A stretch of DNA of 64,000 nt from Tricholomella constricta. Taxonomy: Eukaryota > Basidiomycota > Agaricomycetes > Agaricales > Lyophyllaceae. Positions 38,111-49,699 of the stretch are shown one piece after another. The notes below the pieces were generated by a model that saw only the letters and a program-made list of their open reading frames with translations, was not told the origin of the DNA and searched no databases. Made by a program: the position numbers and the translations under genes. How positions within the stretch are numbered: position 1 is the stretch's first letter; every line of letters starts with the position of its first letter. Where the stretch lies: contig JAACJP010000001.1 of NCBI GenBank assembly GCA_013368375.1, forward strand, positions 496,001-560,000, in the 5' to 3' direction.

Positions 38111-38887
38111 CTACCATGGCACTTGTTTCCCGGCCCAGTCCCAGATTTTCCCCCTCTGTTCCATACCCAGACTGCCTACGACCTCGATCAGTTTCTGCGC
38201 GGCGTCCTCGGGCTCAAACAATTCCTTCCTAGCAGCTGATCCCCAGAAGTCTCTGCTGAGATCCGTCTTGACCGTACCGGGGTGGACGCCGACGCATATA
38301 GCCTGGTTCTTGTTCATCTGCAGCTGAAGGTCAAACGTCTTGACGACCTGGTTGAGCGCCGCTTTGGATGACCGGTACGAGTACCACCCGCCGCGCGCAT
38401 TGTCACTGATGGACCCCACGCGCGCGGAGACGTGAACCCACTTGGCGGGCGTCTCGAGGTGAGGCTTCTGTGCGGGCGGGAGGAAGCGCGAAAAATGTTT
38501 GATGAGAAGGAGGTGCGAAATGACGTTGATCTGAAAAGAGGCAGTGATTTTCTCGAGGTCCAAATCTGAGGGTTGTTTCTCGGGGTGCAGGACGCCGCCA
38601 GTAAAAAACGCCGTGTGGATGAAGGAATCGGGATGGAGCGACTTGGATAGGTTGTCTGCCGCAGAGGAGATGCTGCTTTCGGAGGTGAGGTCGAGATGAA
38701 GAAGATTGAGCCGCTTGGAGTCCACGTCGCCGAGAGACTCGAGGATACGGTTTTTCAAGCTGGATTCAGAGTCAGAACGATGGGTCGCGTATACTGGCAG
38801 GTCTGTTGTGCGTAGAAAGTGACGAGTAAGAGCAAGAGAAAGTCCGCGCGAGGCTGGAGAGACGAGAACGAACGGGCTTGGTGGCAT
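38111..38887 (-). CDS. Short-chain dehydrogenase/reductase
   Basis: Intronless, 258 residues from MPPSPFVLVSPASRGLSLAL, chosen because the cofactor strand and the glycine-poor loop start here and a TATA-like box lies 44-50 nt upstream. The active-site motif is YSYRSSKAALNQ (YxxxK), with Ser in VHVSARVGSISDNARGG. HPGTVKTDLSRDFWG is the usual PG motif after it. The nucleotide-binding TGxxxGxG motif is replaced by SPASRGLSLA, as in the sniffer-like/CsgA subgroup (C-factor). Substrate unknown. NAD(P)-linked carbonyl reduction is inferred from the fold. Confidence 0.85.
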   Translation of the reverse strand: MPPSPFVLVSPASRGLSLALTRHFLRTTDLPVYATHRSDSESSLKNRILESLGDVDSKRLNLLHLDLTSESSISSAADNLSKSLHPDSFIHTAFFTGGVLHPEKQPSDLDLEKITASFQINVISHLLLIKHFSRFLPPAQKPHLETPAKWVHVSARVGSISDNARGGWYSYRSSKAALNQVVKTFDLQLQMNKNQAICVGVHPGTVKTDLSRDFWGSAARKELFEPEDAAQKLIEVVGSLGMEQRGKIWDWAGKQVPW

Positions 38888-38930
38888 TATGAGATGGGAG
38901 AAGAGAGAGAGAACCGCGCGCACGGTTTCT

Positions 38931-38937
38931 ACTTATA
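38931..38937 (-). promoter_or_regulatory. TATA-like box of the SDR gene
   Basis: TATAAGT on the minus strand, 44-50 nt before the SDR start codon at 38887. Confidence 0.4.
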
Positions 38938-39133
38938 ACATGCTCTGCACGATGAGTTGTCGCGATCGGACGTCGCGTCAAGTCACGTGTCGGCGGCGGA
39001 GCAATGGCGTTAGCACCCGCAGACGACAAGGCACACGTATCCGACGCAGAAACATCAGTCATTACAAGACCCAGTCGTAATATAATATCAATACAGATAC
39101 AGTGCACAAAGAATATCCAAAGTCGTCCAGAAA

Positions 39134-39972
39134 CTAATTGTCCATGCCGCGAACCTGCGTAGCCAACGACGATGCGAGCTGTGAAAGTTTCGCAAGATCC
39201 TTCGCGACAGACGTCTGCAGCTTCTTGATAGCCCCTTCGAGCTCCCCAATGTCCTTCAGAACATTCCCTTGCAAGTCGCCAGTGACGCGACGTTTCTTGC
39301 GCACCGGCCCCGGCTTTCCTTCTTCAACATCATCATCTTCCTCCTCCTCGGCCCCATCGACCGCCTTCTTCGCAGGCTTGCGCTTTACACGCGCTGGCTC
39401 CGCCGCCGATCCTGTACCATTCTCGACGGCAAGCGGAGTGTTGGCCTGGCGGACAGCTGTCACGGCCGGAAACGGCAACCATTCAGTCCGATGATATGAC
39501 GAGCGAAGGGAGGACAAGGACTTGCCAGCGTGTCGACCGCGCGGCGGCCCCGTGCTGTTGGAGCATTTCTGGTGCAGGCTCTTGCAGTGCTCGCAGCGAG
39601 CGCCCTCGACGCCCCTGCACGTCTTCTTCGAGCGGATGCAGCGCTCACACGGCTGCGGTGGATAGACGGAAGCGATTTGGAACTGGGATGAGCCTGTCAG
39701 GACGGGCGCGGAGTGCGCACGTCGGCGAGGTGACATACCGTATACCCTTCAATCTTCCTCGCAGCTGGCGCCTTCGCCGGCGCTGACACTGAGCCGTCTG
39801 TGGGGAGCGCAGTTGGCGCTTCGGTGCGCGGAGAGTCGCTCGCGGGCTTCTCCGCCTCGCTGTCGTCCGCTTGCTTGCTGTTATTCTTGAATGCTTCATC
39901 CATGACCTCAGCTAACTTCTTTCCATGGCGCGGGGGCATGTTGCCAACGCTGGAGCTTCCGACGCTGGACAT
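39134..39972 (-). CDS. Small Zn2Cys6 DNA-binding protein
   Basis: Exons 39739-39972 and 39134-39682, giving 260 residues. The zinc cluster is CERCIRSKKTC and CEHCKSLHQKC (spacing CX2CX6CX7CX2CX6C) at about residues 88-116. It sits centrally rather than at the N-terminus and there is no long fungal regulatory domain. A basic bipartite stretch (VKRKPAKKA, VRKKRRV) flanks an acidic run, and the C-terminus is a Leu/Lys-rich helix likely to dimerise. The 56-nt intron falls just before the cluster. It could be a regulator without an activation domain. Target unknown. Confidence 0.82.
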
Positions 39973-41427
39973 GGCTATGGCTGTGCGGCGGCGGTGGGCG
40001 CGAAGGTCAGAGGGGCAGAGGCTGGTCCCGAGAGCAAGCGGTTGCTTACCTGTAGGTGCGAAGCGATATACAAGTGAATTGCGTAGGTACTTGGGGAAGG
40101 GGGACAAGAGAGAGTAGGGCGGAGGTAAGTGCGCGAGGGGCTGCGTGGGGGCGTAAACCGTGTACCACACGCCCACGATCAATCTGGAGCGCAGAGCCTG
40201 GGCTGAGTTACGTAAGCGCACTTTACGTAGCCGCATGTCCCGTCTCTGATCTACATGACAGCGATCTTTTTACGGAAGTCATAGCTATCGTTAAAACTAC
40301 GCCCTGCGGTAGGGATATCATCAAGGAGAGTGCAGTTAAACGCGGGGGATAGGACTTGGAAGTTTTCAAGCGTAGTCGAAGTTTCAATTTGAACTCCGAA
40401 TGTAACCCCGCCAGGCCGGTACTGCTCAACAATGCCGCGGGCAACCATGGAGACCGACTGCATGCCGCCAATGTAGCTCCCGTTGTGGCAAAGTCTAGCT
40501 CGAAAGCCGCCTCACGCCCAAAGCCACGTTTGGTATGTACGGAAATCTGTATATGTACCCGGCGTTCGAAGAACCTCGGAATCCCTTTCGAGCCGATCGT
40601 CGATGCGTGCCACAATGGCCACATCGAACCCAACCCATGGAAGATGCAACCCATCATACACATATCAAATGTTCATCGCTCATCTGAGTTGATAAAACAG
40701 AATTCAGGAGAAAGCGCGACCGCCAGGATCCTCTCGAGCTCGAGCGAGCAACATCACTATTCAAGGACGTCGAAGCAAAAGAATTACGAAAATTACGACC
40801 AGAATATACGGCCGAGAAACCTGCCGCATAGACATGGCGACTAGAAGAATAGGCACGTCACTACGACTGCATTGAACCGCTGGTCTCACAAGTATACACA
40901 TTCGACATGCCCATCGTATTCGCGATGCAAGGCCGGACTTGGGCGGTCGTGAGCGCTGTCAGCTACGACAACATTGGCTATTTTTTTGTATCCGGCACAT
41001 GCCCTAATGGTTCAACTGTGCCGTCCTTACTCTATGCCGAACATGGGCACATCTACACGCCGAAGGGTGGGCTGGGTTCCTGCAGGAAGGAATCCTTACC
41101 TGCGCTGACTTCTTCGCCCTATTTCCAGCAGCCTCGCCGTAACTATATCACAAGTTCCTTCATTTATCCTTTCTCCTTGTCTCTGGCGTTCCAACCCTCC
41201 CTCCCTTCGTCTACTTACATATCCACTTTTTACTTTTCATTACCTTCGAATCAATTGAAGTCGAACTCAACAGTGATGGCTCGATTCAGCTGTCCCTATA
41301 ACCACTGCGCAATATCACAATCAAGTCAATGACAATTGTTGTTGTAATTCCAGTCGCTGCTGAGTTGGTTAAAGAAAAGTGCAACTATGATTCAGACGGT
41401 CTGTAAAAAATCTTTCTCACTATCATC
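39973..41427. other. Gene-poor region with one coding-like segment
   Basis: Nearly 1.5 kb. Upstream of the Zn2Cys6 gene it holds that promoter. Between 40251 and 40680 on the minus strand there is a coding-like segment, listed separately. From 40700 to 41427 I see nothing that can be supported. Confidence 0.4.
40251..40680 (-). pseudogene. Coding-like segment, possible gene remnant or terminal exons
   Basis: Not recognised. The 70-residue frame 40251-40463 (MQSVSMVARGIVEQYRPGG ... TAGRSFNDSYDFRKKIAVM) reads like a genuine C-terminus, with codon third positions rich in C and T. Further upstream another frame gives GFDVAIVARIDDRLERDSE and then RTPGTYTDF. No GT-AG intron I tried joins them in frame, and in-frame stops lie between. 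It is either a decayed gene or a gene whose exons I could not assemble. No function is proposed. Confidence 0.35.
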
Positions 41428-42153
41428 ATGTTGCCCTGCACACGTCGGAGGGCATTTAGACACCCCATCGCCTTTGGGCATTGTGGAACACCTGCTACGC
41501 ATCGGCCTCTACTTCAAGCCATACCTTACGTTGCCCAACAGTCGAGAACAGTCCGCACCAAGCGCGGAACCGACTTCTACACCAATGCTCAAAGGCAAGA
41601 CGAGCGACTCCTCAGGGTACTTCATCCGGCTCTGCGTCGCGTAAGGACTCAATCGTTGACTGAGATTCCCAGAGACTCGAAACTCAGCTTGCCAACGCGC
41701 AGGCCAGGTTAAAGAGGGAGGAAGAGGAAGCAGCGGAGGCACAACAGCAGCAGCAGCGTCATGGGACGCATACTGCTTCGACGGCCCCCGGGAAAAGTAA
41801 GTCATTCTTTCACCTTATATCGTCTTGGGTTTATCTGGCAGCGTCAGACCACAATGCATACTTCTGGGACAAAGTTCTTTCGCGTCAAGATCGCGCCCAA
41901 CTCGCAAAGTACGGGATACGAAATTGCAAGTGCCACAGTCGTTGTTTCACCAAACGGTGTACTAACCCCAAGACCAGTTGACGAACTATATTCCCTACAG
42001 GCTGAGGCTGAGGCCGCTACGAAACAACCTCCCTACCCATCATTTGAAAATCTGCAACCGCGGCTCCGCGTGGCCTACGAAGTGTACTCCAGTATTCCTC
42101 AGAAAGTCGCAGGGAAAAGGCCGTCTAGATTTGGATTCGGTGGCTGGTTTTGA
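41428..42153 (+). CDS. Small probable mitochondrial protein, unknown function
   Basis: Exons 41428-41640, 41688-41796, 41842-41929 and 41973-42153, giving 196 residues. The last intron has a perfect TACTAAC branch site, and all joins keep frame. The N-terminus is Arg-rich without acidic residues (MLPCTRRRAFRHPIAFGH), like a presequence. A Glu/Gln-rich helix (about 72-95) is followed by AYFWDKVLSRQDRAQLAKYG and VDELYSLQAEAEAATKQPPY. The protein ends KRPSRFGFGGWF. I do not recognise the family. The start could be further upstream if there is another exon. Confidence 0.55.
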
Positions 42154-42288
42154 CGCCTCGCGAATCGATGATACTGATATCGGTCGATTAATTGTCTGAA
42201 CCAGGAGTCAACGCAATGACCCTGGTGTACTAATAGGTATACGCATAATTTTTAGCACGCAATCACACAGAATCACATCTACTCGGAT

Positions 42289-45238
42289 CTACTCGTCTTG
42301 GAATGTGCCATCTTCCTCGTTCCAGCCCAGTGTCTCAGGAGCGATCCCCAGCTGCATAAGCATCGTCCCGAGCGTGTCCTGCTTCTTCTCATCCAAGTCG
42401 TCGTCTTCAATTTCGCGTTCGTATCTGCCAGTTTCGATGTTTTCAGTGTCCACAGAGTCTCCCACTGGAACAACATCCCAGCCCCAATTCCGTTCGTATT
42501 CGCGAGAGGGCTGATTCTTCTCGCCGCTCTTTTCGTTCCATCCCCACGAATCTTCGAGTGCCGACTTCCTAGGTTTTCCTTTCGATTGCGGATTTCCCCA
42601 ACCTTGATCTTCGGTGCTCGCGTTATCTTTGACCAATTCCCAGACCTCCCAAGCGATCTCACGACCGGCTTCGGTCCATTTCTTGACCAAGGCCTGCAGC
42701 GTTTTTTCGTCGCCATCTTGTTTGACCTTGACGGCACGTTTCAGAAGATGGAGTTGGCGTTCAAGGACCTGGATTGTTGGTGTCATGCGGACCGATGACG
42801 CAAGCTTTGATGACGCGTCCACTGAAAGAGGAGACTTAAATTGAGCGGCGGCGCGTTGTGTGCGGTATCTTTTTTTCGGGTCTGTCTTGTCGGGTTCAGG
42901 AAATACAGCGGGAGGAGGAGTCTGTTCGATGGAGATGTTCGGTTCTTCGTTTCTTAGTGTTGAGGGTATCTGTGGAGGAGGTCCTTGTGACGCGGGAGCA
43001 AGTTTCGGTCGTTTGATAAGGGGAGAACGAAATGGAGTGGTAAGTTTCTTGTGCTGTAATTTTTGAGCTGCGATCGTCGGACGCTTGGGATTTGGCGAGG
43101 TATAGTCCTACTGAACTAAAATCATTGAACAAGAGCGATTCGTGATACACTCACTGGGGCAACGTCGTCGGCAATCGTGGCGCGCCGGCTTTCGTTCTGG
43201 AGTATGTAGGGTGGCCGTACATCAATGCTTTGGTCTTCTGCTTTGCGTTTCCCTCGCAGCGGTTGCGAATCGAAGTCGAAGATGGGTATCTGTTGGCGTC
43301 GATAGTCAGAATATATCCCTGCAACGAGATGAAGTCCTGCCTCCACGTCTACCAACTCGGGATACGTGACCTCTAACATCTGTTCTGACAAAATAAGGCT
43401 GGACACAGGTTCACCGTCGATTGCGCAGCTACCCTGGGTCAAACGTGAGTAACAAGTAGAACGCGAGCTTTCTTTCAAGGTACCGGAGGCGCTGTTCGGG
43501 CATCTTCGACGTGAAACGATCCTGCGTCTTCGAGGGGAGAACACAAAGGTTGTGGTGGTGGAGAAGATGGGTGTAAGGAGCTTGAAGCTGGAGAAGATGG
43601 AGGTAAGGAGCTTGAAGCTGGCGTTGGTCGTGGAGAGGGCACAGGGCTACACGTTGCACTGGGTATGACCTCGCTAGCCTGTTATGGTTATCGTCAGCGC
43701 CATTTTCGTCAATAGGATCGAGGCCTACAGTCGCGTTTAAGCCTGGGGAAAGCGATGCCAATTCTGGTTCTTGAGCCCATGTATGCGCTCTCTGGGGGCT
43801 CGAGGTGAACGACAGGTCCGAATGCAAAGCCTCCATTGATTTGTCTGTCATGATTGGTTCGAATTCGGGATCTTCCTACAGAAAAGTTGACTTATCAAAC
43901 AGGATGATATGACAACAACGGGACATGCATACAGAGTCTTGTGACGAAGGTCTGCCATCGGGCGAGAAATGATCAAAAGATGAGCAGTCAGGTTTTGGAA
44001 ATGACTGAGGGGTTGGAAACGCAAAGCTGGAGACTCCGACTGCTGGAGCACTAGATTCCCGGGAGACAAGCATATCGATATCGCGAACCTCGTCGGAGTC
44101 TTCGGTTTGGTGAAAAGATAATTCCTTCTCAAAAGTGAAAATCATGGGGGTCGTACGTCTCGAGAATGTAACGCACTTCTTTCAAGTTGTCAGAGTCTTC
44201 AGCTGCTTGGATGGCTGAAGATTGCGAGGATGGTAGAGAGGATGAAGCAAAAAGCAGAGAGGGGCTTGAGGTTGGCGGCGACGAGGAAACTTCAGGACTA
44301 TCGAATTCATCAGCATTGAGTCGAAAATCATGTTCGAGTCCATGGGATGCAGAGGCTGAGTCGCTGGGCGAAGGGCAATCGACTGAGATCAGATTCGTAA
44401 CATGCCGGTCTTGATGAAGCCCCCTTCGAAGCGGTAACCCGAGAGATAGATCGACAAGGTCATGAGATTGTAAAAGGATTTCGTATTGCTGGTCCAGAAG
44501 TCAGTTCTATCATCATTTTGTAGGTGTACAAGTCACTCACCATCAACGGAGCGCTTAAGTGATCATACTCAGCTTGAAGGACCTCGACATCAGCGCGCAT
44601 AGCGTGAGGCTCCGCCGACAGTTTTGACATCGGCAGCTGACCATCACCATCATCAGTATGTAATTGCTCTTTCTTTGATATAGGCTGAAATGCGCTAGGC
44701 CCAAGATTGTGGGAAGCGTTGGCGTTTGAAGGGGTATCTGTTGTAATCTACCAGTAGCTGGTCAGGAGAAGACGAGAAAAGACTGCGATAAAATCCCACG
44801 TCATCGAGAATCCTCTCCGCTTGCTGGGCAATTTCAGGCAAACGAGGAGGCAAGCCGCTGGAGGACACAGGACGGGCATCAAGAACGCCGTATGACGAAG
44901 GCTGAATGAATGCGCGGAATGAGCTTAGTTGGCATGCTCAGCAAAGAACGTGGCGCTGTACATTCGAGGAAGCCATATCTGCGAGGCTCAATTCAGAGGA
45001 AATCGTTTTTGTTGTGACTATCAGCGCCATCGGCATCGGCATCAGCTTTACAAGGAGGAACAAGTTGATATTGAGACGTGGAAGTCAGGAGAAGTGGATT
45101 CCAGGACTGACTTGAGAAGATAGATCGTAAGTAGAGGCGAGGGACAGCTCGAGATGAGGGTGTTTGCTCCTGAGTTTCGTGATCATGTGATGTGACACGA
45201 CGTGTGCAAACGTCAACTCACCCTGCTGCGCCTGACAT
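42289..45238 (-). CDS. Sfr1/Mei5-like recombination protein with long N-terminal extension
   Basis: The last exon (42289-43107) encodes the Sfr1/Mei5 C-terminal domain: TPTIQVLERQLHLLKRAVKV, a coiled coil, then TLGTMLMQLGIAPETLGWN, which with Swi5 stimulates Rad51/Dmc1 strand exchange. It has no in-frame start of its own, and its only in-frame splice goes to 43155-43433. Further exons are 43484-43678, 43729-43875, 43933-44127, 44177-44488, 44541-44684, 44752-44901 and 44962-45045. Tentative first exons are 45112-45169 and 45222-45238 (MSGAAG), giving about 799 residues. A start at 44976 (MASSNPSS) is the alternative. Nearly all introns are phase 0. The extension is Ser/Pro/Asp-rich with no domain I know. 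Confidence 0.7.
43561..43620 (-). repeat. 30-bp tandem duplication in the Sfr1-like gene
   Basis: Two adjacent 30-bp copies (gagaagatgg..gtaaggagcttgaagctg) differ at two positions and encode a doubled PASSSL[PH]PSS peptide. Confidence 0.85.
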
Positions 45239-45941
45239 GTGTCCTTTATCTTCCTCTATGGCTCCTTGTATCTTCTGCCATGCAATCCACACTCATAGCC
45301 GTGCGCCCTCCACTACGATAACCTCGCAACTCAGGATCTCTAGCGATCCGAAATTGATGTGTCAAAAGTCATGATACCAGCTGTTCTCCTGCTTCTGTCA
45401 TAATAATAGCCCTGGAGATTAAAACTATCGAACATCCCGTCCAAATGCATCAGTGCAGTAAAGTTCAGTCTTGCAATGTCTACCATCGGAGTAGCATACT
45501 CATGAGTAATGTGATCTTTTCAACCTAGAAGAGTTCTTTGAGATCAAGGCTGAACTGGTTTCTCATAAAATTGCTTTCACTCACAGATCATCCCACCCAC
45601 ATCGCCATTCAAGTCGAAGCCGCGGGCCTTTGGCTGTCTGCACCTGCTGCAATCCGCTGCGCCTCACTTCCATTCCCATGCCGAAAGGCTTGCTTCATAA
45701 TTACGAAACTCAAAGCGAACTGCAACTCTCCATCATCATCCAATGACAGCCTGGTACTTTCTCCGGCGTATACTACGCTCAAGTACAACCTTCCAATATG
45801 AATATAGAAGATCCCGCTTCACAGCATCTGCTTCAAATGTATCAAAGGTCATATGTTGCAGGCAGATCAATGGCAACGAGAAAAGCGATAAGAACCCGAC
45901 CGTCCATCACTTCTCGGTACTATCATCCCAAATCTCCAGTC
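45239..45941. other. Divergent intergenic region
   Basis: About 700 bp holding the promoters of the Sfr1-like gene (minus) and the first aspartic protease (plus). Short ORFs such as plus 45538-45801 show no recognisable domain. Confidence 0.45.
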
Positions 45942-47628
45942 ATGCGTCGGTTGCTGATTCTGTTCTTACTTTCACTTCTCGACGTCTCAGTGTCGTCAGT
46001 GTTGCGAACCAAGCCTCACATTGGCGTGACTATCCCTTTGACAAAGCGCGCGAAGCTCACGGACGAAGACGGAGTCGTCAATGTCAAGGCTCTCAAGAAC
46101 CAGCTTGCAAGGGTTTCAGGGCAAGTTTTAATTTGTCCATTCCTTTCATCCGCACTTATTCTCAATTTGACCAGCAAAATGCACCGAGGATTCCAGGCTT
46201 TTCAAAAAAATACCGGCTCCTTCCACCCCAGTGACAGTCGACGAGCAGCTAGGCGCGACACGGGACCTAGCGAACTGGTCAATGATGACGGCGCTCTATG
46301 GCACGGTACGGTTTCTGTCGGCACCCCACCAGTTTCATTTACAGGTTCGTCCGCGTGTCGTCGTCCTTCTCACCCTGCTTACGAGCTTTCATATCTAGTT
46401 GATTTTGATACTGGTAGCTCACTGCCATAAACAATTATGATCTGAGTTAACCTCTACGATTTAGGCAGTAGCGATTTTTTTCTTCCAGGACGATTGTGCC
46501 AAGTGAACTGTGAAGGCCATGAAGTGTACGATACAGACGCGAGCTCGACGGCAACCAGCCTGGACCAAACCTTTCGTGTAGCCTTCGCAGATGGATCGAC
46601 CGTTCAAGGCGACCAATTCACAGACACCGTGACAATTTCAAATTTGACGGTAAAAATGTCCTAAAATATATAAATTATGAGGCATATTCACATACATTTG
46701 TCTTTATAGGCAGAAAAACAAACGGTGGGCGCAGCGACTCGCTACTCGACGGGCTTTGCTATCGATGAGTTTCCGCCGGACGGTCTCCTGGGAATGGCGT
46801 TCCCCGAAATCTCCGTCTTTGGCGCCAATCCTTACTTTCATACCCTTGCCGCGCAGAATACGATAACAACAACTCAATTTGCGTTTAAATTGGCTGAGTG
46901 CGGTTCTGAGCTCTTTTTGGGCGGGGTGAACAGGGATTTATTCACAGGCTCACTCACTTCGGCACCTCTTGTGCAGACGGTACGGGGTGGGCATGACGAT
47001 TTGTCGATTTCACATCGATACTTTATGTTTTAGGGCTTCTGGCAAGTTGATGTTGACGCCGTCAACGTGAATGGAACGGCCACTTCGACGAAATTATCTG
47101 CGATTATTGACACAGGCACGACATTGATCTTGGGAGATTTTAACAGCGTCGCTAGACTGTACGACGAAATTCCTGGCGCAAAGGATGCATCGAACACTAT
47201 TGGGGCAGGCTTTTTCACTTGTATGTAATTATGGCTTCCCTCTCGTGAACTTACTGGTCTAAGGTGATCCACGCCTAGATCCCTGTGATGCGACTTCCGA
47301 GGTCAGCCTAACCTTCAGCGATCGGTCCTTCGTGATTTCACAGGAGACATTTAACCTTGGACATGTTGCCGTGGGCTCTTTGGACTGCGTTGGGGGAATT
47401 GCAGCAACGGACAATGACTGTAAGACCGTATCTCTTGATCAAGGCTGAAGCGCTGAAGGTCCACTCATGCATATGCGTAGTGTGGATCATTGGTGATGTT
47501 TTCTTGCAGAATGTTTATACCGGTGCGTGTTGATGTCATGTCAGGCCTCGGCCTCTGCCAAATTGAACATTTGTTTTCCAGTCTTCGACGTCGGCAACAA
47601 GAGCGTTGGGTTTGCGACCCTTGCCTGA
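45942..47628 (+). CDS. Secreted pepsin-type aspartic protease (copy 1)
   Basis: Family A1 protease of the polyporopepsin type. Nine exons (45942-46120, 46175-46344, 46399-46413, 46465-46649, 46710-46979, 47034-47220, 47279-47419, 47481-47522, 47582-47628) give 411 residues. A signal peptide (MRRLLILFLLSLLDVSVSS) and a propeptide with basic sites (TKRAK, ARRDTG) precede the mature enzyme. The catalytic Asp of FDTGSSD is about residue 120, and that of AIIDTGTT about 299. The 15-nt exon 3 carries the first DTG. The first intron uses a GC donor (gcaagt). Exons 3, 5, 6, 8 and 9 are the same length as in copy 2. Confidence 0.9.
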
Positions 47629-47982
47629 ATTTGACTACATGCAGGGTTACCTTATGTATGCACGGACTTTTTTTCAGTTGAACCGAGGAACATCAATCTA
47701 TTCGTCTGAACCTATTAATTCGGTCCTCAACTCTTCATCTACCAGATCAAACTGCGCAAATAATTGCGCCCAATACCACGAACTCCCTTCCGATCTAAGG
47801 GCATAGTGGCACCTAACGTACAGTGCCACTCATGCTTATCCTCCAAAAACATGCAAGGTCAGCAATTTGCAAGCTGAGCCGAACAGCAGCCGAATATCGT
47901 CTCCTCAAGAAAAATGAATGAAAAAGATAAAGGCTCCCGAGTCTGTCTAATTCATCAGACTTCTCCCATCCTCCCTCCGATT
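47629..47982. other. Spacer between the two protease genes
   Basis: About 350 bp with the 3' end of copy 1 and the promoter of copy 2. No ORF with homology was seen. Confidence 0.5.
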
Positions 47983-49699
47983 ATGCGCTGGTCAATTCTT
48001 ATCCTTCTCGGAATCCTAGAATCTTCACTCTCTTCAGTGTTGCGCGCCACGCCCCGTGATGGCGTAGCCATTCCTCTGTTGAAACGCGTCACTATCGCGG
48101 AGACGACTGGCGTCGTCCGCATGGACATCCTCAGGAAGGACCGTGCAATGGCTTCAAGGCGAGCCGTTATCTTCTCGAGTCGTGCTCGGCTACTTAGTCG
48201 AAAATGTACAGAAAACTTCAGCGGGGATTCAGGGCTTTCAAAAGGAATACTGGTCTTGTCCATCCCAGCAATAACAGGCAGTTGATAAAACGCGCAGAGG
48301 GAGCTGTTCCATTAAACACCGACCAGGGCACCCTGTGGTATGGTGAGATCTCTGTGGGGACACCCCCAGAAACCTTCACAGGTTTGTCATCGATATCGTC
48401 CGCAACATAGTAACATGGTCAACGATTACTTGATTTCCTTCTAATATCAGTCGCATTCGATACTGGTGTGTCATAGGCCGATCCTATGGTGGATGTTAAA
48501 ATTTTTATATTTTTATATTCCAGGCAGCAGCGACCTCTTCCTCCCCAGCATTGAATGTACAGATTCCGCCTGCGAAGGTCATAAGAGATATGATACAACC
48601 GGGAGCTCTACAGCGCAAGATAGCGGTCGGACATTCAGCATCACCTTCGGTGACAATTCCACCGTAAGTGGGAGGCAATTTACGGACACCGTAACAATCG
48701 CTGGCTTGACGGTAAGATATAATTGTGGCTATTCACCGATGAAAGCAGCTCTGATGAGTGCACTCAGGCAATAGATCAAGCAGTAGGCGCAGCAACAAGC
48801 TATTCGCCAGGTCTCGCAGTCGACTCCTTTGCCCCAGACGGTCTCCTGGGCATGGCTTTCCAGAATATCTCTGTATTTCAATCTAGCCCCTTCTTCCAGA
48901 CACTCTCCTCGCAAGGTCAGACGACAGAATCCCAATTTGGTTTCAAGCTCGCCAAGTCTGGATCTGAACTCTTTTTGGGTGGAGTCAACTCAAAATTGTT
49001 TACCGGGCAACTCACCTATACTCCGGTGACAGAGGAGGTAATTTGTGACTGTACTCCGCTTTTTTCGTTTATCAGTGTTGAAGTATTCCATCTCTAGGCC
49101 TTCTGGCAGGTTGACCTAGATGCTGTTAATGTGAATGGCAGTTCTATTCTAACGACATTGTCTGCCATCATCGACACTGGGTCAAGTTTGATACACGGTA
49201 ATTCGGTTACTGTGCAGGAATTCTATGATGCGATTCCTGGATCTCGGAATGCTTCCGATACTCTCGGCGCAGGCTTCTATACCTGTGAGTCTAGTCTCGC
49301 TCCTGTTGAGTTGCCCTAAAGTATTACTTATACGCCTGCCACAGTCCCTTGCGATTTTCCTCCGGAAGTCGCCTTGACATTCGCTGATACAGTCTTCCCA
49401 ATCCCAGCAGAAAATTTCAATCTTGGCAAGGCCTTTGAAGGGTCTCAGGATTGCGTTGGAGGTGTTACTGCGGACGACGATGCATCACTGAAGGGCGGTG
49501 AGAGGGTGTCCTGTCTGACAGATATGTGAACTGCAACTCATTCTTTACTATCAGCTTGGCTTGTCGGAGATGTCTTCTTGCAAGGCGTTTACACTGGTGA
49601 TTCCTGCAATTCGTACACTTCGTCTCAAAACTAACAAATATTTTATAATTAGCTTTCGATGTCGGAAATAGCGCAGTCGGTTTCGCGCCCCTCGCGTGA
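47983..49699 (+). CDS. Secreted pepsin-type aspartic protease (copy 2)
   Basis: Tandem paralogue of copy 1. Proposed exons 47983-48165, 48198-48381, 48451-48465, 48524-48711, 48768-49037, 49098-49284, 49345-49497, 49555-49596 and 49653-49699 give 422 residues. It has a signal peptide (MRWSILILLGILESSLSS), a propeptide, FDTGSSD (Asp about 126) and AIIDTGSS (Asp about 306). The exon 1-2 join is doubtful: the site matching the GC donor of copy 1 (gcgagc) would break the frame, and the only in-frame choice I found is a 32-nt intron (48166-48197). So either an ultra-short intron is used, or the propeptide is shifted and the copy is damaged. All other joins are clean. Confidence 0.8.
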
